From: Allomyces macrogynus ATCC 38327 | Lineage: Eukaryota; Blastocladiomycota; Blastocladiomycetes; Blastocladiales; Blastocladiaceae | Reading direction: 5' to 3' | Assembly (NCBI GenBank): GCA_000151295.1 | Contig: GG745334.1 | Coordinates: forward strand, 266,490 to 297,140 | Length of the DNA stretch: 30,651 nt | Shown: positions 29,656 to 30,651 of the stretch, one piece after another | Position numbering within the stretch: the stretch's first letter is position 1 | How the letters are laid out: the number at the start of each line of letters is the position of its first letter | Notes under the pieces: model-generated | What the model was told of the DNA's origin: nothing | Database searches by the model: none | The model's input: the letters and a program-made list of their open reading frames with translations, nothing else | Program-made: the position numbers and the translations under genes

Positions 29656-30651
29656 ATGCTTGCCACGACCCTTCGCACCACCGCGACGGGTTCGATCGCG
29701 ACGGGGGCCACCGCCGCGGCCGTGCGCACCAAGTACACGCTCCCCGACCTCCGTACGTTTCCCGGAACGCGAATGAGGGCCATGAAGTTCCGCGATGGGC
29801 GGCGGGCAAGATGGATCACCAAGCTCTGCAAGACGCGACAAGATATACATGGGACTGACGAACACGCGGCGCTGCCAAAATTGTGTCGATTGAACAGCGT
29901 ACGACTACAACGCGCTCGAGCCCGTCGTTTCGGTACGACCCTCTGGCCAAGCCGTTCCTGCTACCGCGAGGTCTCCGTTGCTGACGCGCCGATTCCGCTG
30001 AAATTCATTGCCTAGGCCGAGATCATGCGCCTGCACCACTCCAAGCACCACCAGACCTACGTGACCAACCTGAACACGCTCGAGGAGAAGCTCGTCGACG
30101 CGCAGGCCAAGAAGGACATCAATGCCGAGCTCGCACTCCTCGGTGGGCTCAAGTTCAACGGCGGCGGTCACATCAACCACACCATCTTCTGGACCAACCT
30201 GTGCTCGCCTAAGGACTTTGATTTGCCGCAGGGTACGCCCGGGCCAAGCGGATCGCAACGCGTCGATTCGTGCTTGCCTAGCGTGCTCACATTTTCTTAT
30301 TCCGTCGATTTTAGGCGACCTCCTGACCGCCATCAACCGCGACTTTGGCTCGCTCGAGACGCTCGTGTCCAAGTTCAACACGGCCACCGTGGCCGTGCAG
30401 GGCTCGGGCTGGGGCTGGATTGGCCTGAACAAGGAGACACAGAAGCTGCAGATTGCGACGACGGCCAACCAGGACCCGCTCCAGGCCACGACCGGTCTGA
30501 TCCCGCTCCTCGGTGTCGACGTTTGGGTACGATTCGCGTTATGAAGGCACGCGACGCGACGTGCAGCACTGCTCGACCATGACCCTGACCACCGCTTTGT
30601 GCTGTTTGTAGGAACACGCCTACTACCTCGACTACAAGAACGCGCGCCCCG
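29656..30651 (+). CDS. SOD2: mitochondrial Mn superoxide dismutase (partial, 3' end missing)
   Basis: Exons 29656-29752, 29898-29932, 30016-30232, 30315-30526 and 30612 to the right edge; introns of 145, 83, 82 and 85 nt all begin GTACG. The enzyme dismutates superoxide in the mitochondrial matrix. Residues 1-24 ([17 protein letters not shown]...) form a basic, Thr/Ala-rich presequence. Then [18 protein letters not shown] and the Fe/Mn-SOD fold: metal ligands H51 (LHHSKHH), H99 ([11 protein letters not shown]), D185 and H189 (VDVWEHAYY). Q169 in NQDPLQ corresponds to the outer-sphere Gln143 of human MnSOD, arguing for Mn rather than Fe. VQGSGWGW and [12 protein letters not shown] are intact. 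The last visible residues are DYKNARP; some 25-30 residues are outside the window. The 35-nt second exon is small but fixed by phase on both sides. Confidence 0.98.

Noticed and set aside
1..30651. CRISPR arrays, bacterial operons or prophage
   Set aside because: No regularly spaced direct repeats, no Shine-Dalgarno-led gene strings; introns and gene content are eukaryotic.

Overview
The window reads as nuclear DNA of a fungus, most likely an early-diverging lineage (Blastocladiomycota-like is my inference, not a proof). Reasons: a GC-rich, CpG-rich coding landscape; short spliceosomal introns of about 65-145 nt in most genes; the fungal families ZDS1 and PKR1; a mitochondrial Mn superoxide dismutase; and a BTG/Tob protein plus a single-pass membrane SH3 protein, which are not typical of Dikarya.

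Layout, left to right: N-terminus of a BTG/Tob-like antiproliferative protein (minus, runs off the left edge); PLP-homeostasis protein YggS/PLPBP (minus); a MEMO1-family gene (plus) behind a clear TATA box; convergent to it SPB1, the ribosome-biogenesis RNA methyltransferase (minus); a tandem pair of unrecognised paralogues (minus), the downstream copy broken by a 4-nt insertion; a ZDS1-like regulator of PP2A (plus); a degenerate initiator-tRNA-Met-like sequence with a T6 tract; RNR1, the ribonucleotide reductase large subunit (minus); a gene-free tract of 2.9 kb whose core is almost devoid of CpG; a long disordered protein ending in a PKR1-like two-TM domain (minus); a signal peptide-TM-SH3 receptor-like protein (minus); GPATCH1 (minus); and SOD2 (plus, runs off the right edge).

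The genes are mostly unrelated housekeeping functions (cofactor homeostasis, rRNA modification, dNTP synthesis, splicing, superoxide defence, V-ATPase assembly, mitotic phosphatase control), as expected for a eukaryotic chromosome; there is no operon logic. Fifteen introns can be placed from reading frame and protein conservation, and eight of them begin GTACG, an unusual 5' splice-site preference.

The most unusual items are the CpG desert at 19.1-20.3 kb, the T-L-x-F-Y repeat array fused to the PKR1-like domain, the intact/broken paralogue pair with a conserved intron, the initiator-tRNA-like relic, and single-nucleotide frame breaks in ZDS1 and GPATCH1 plus a lost metal-site motif in the MEMO gene. 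The frame breaks may be assembly errors; that must be settled before anyone calls them pseudogenes.
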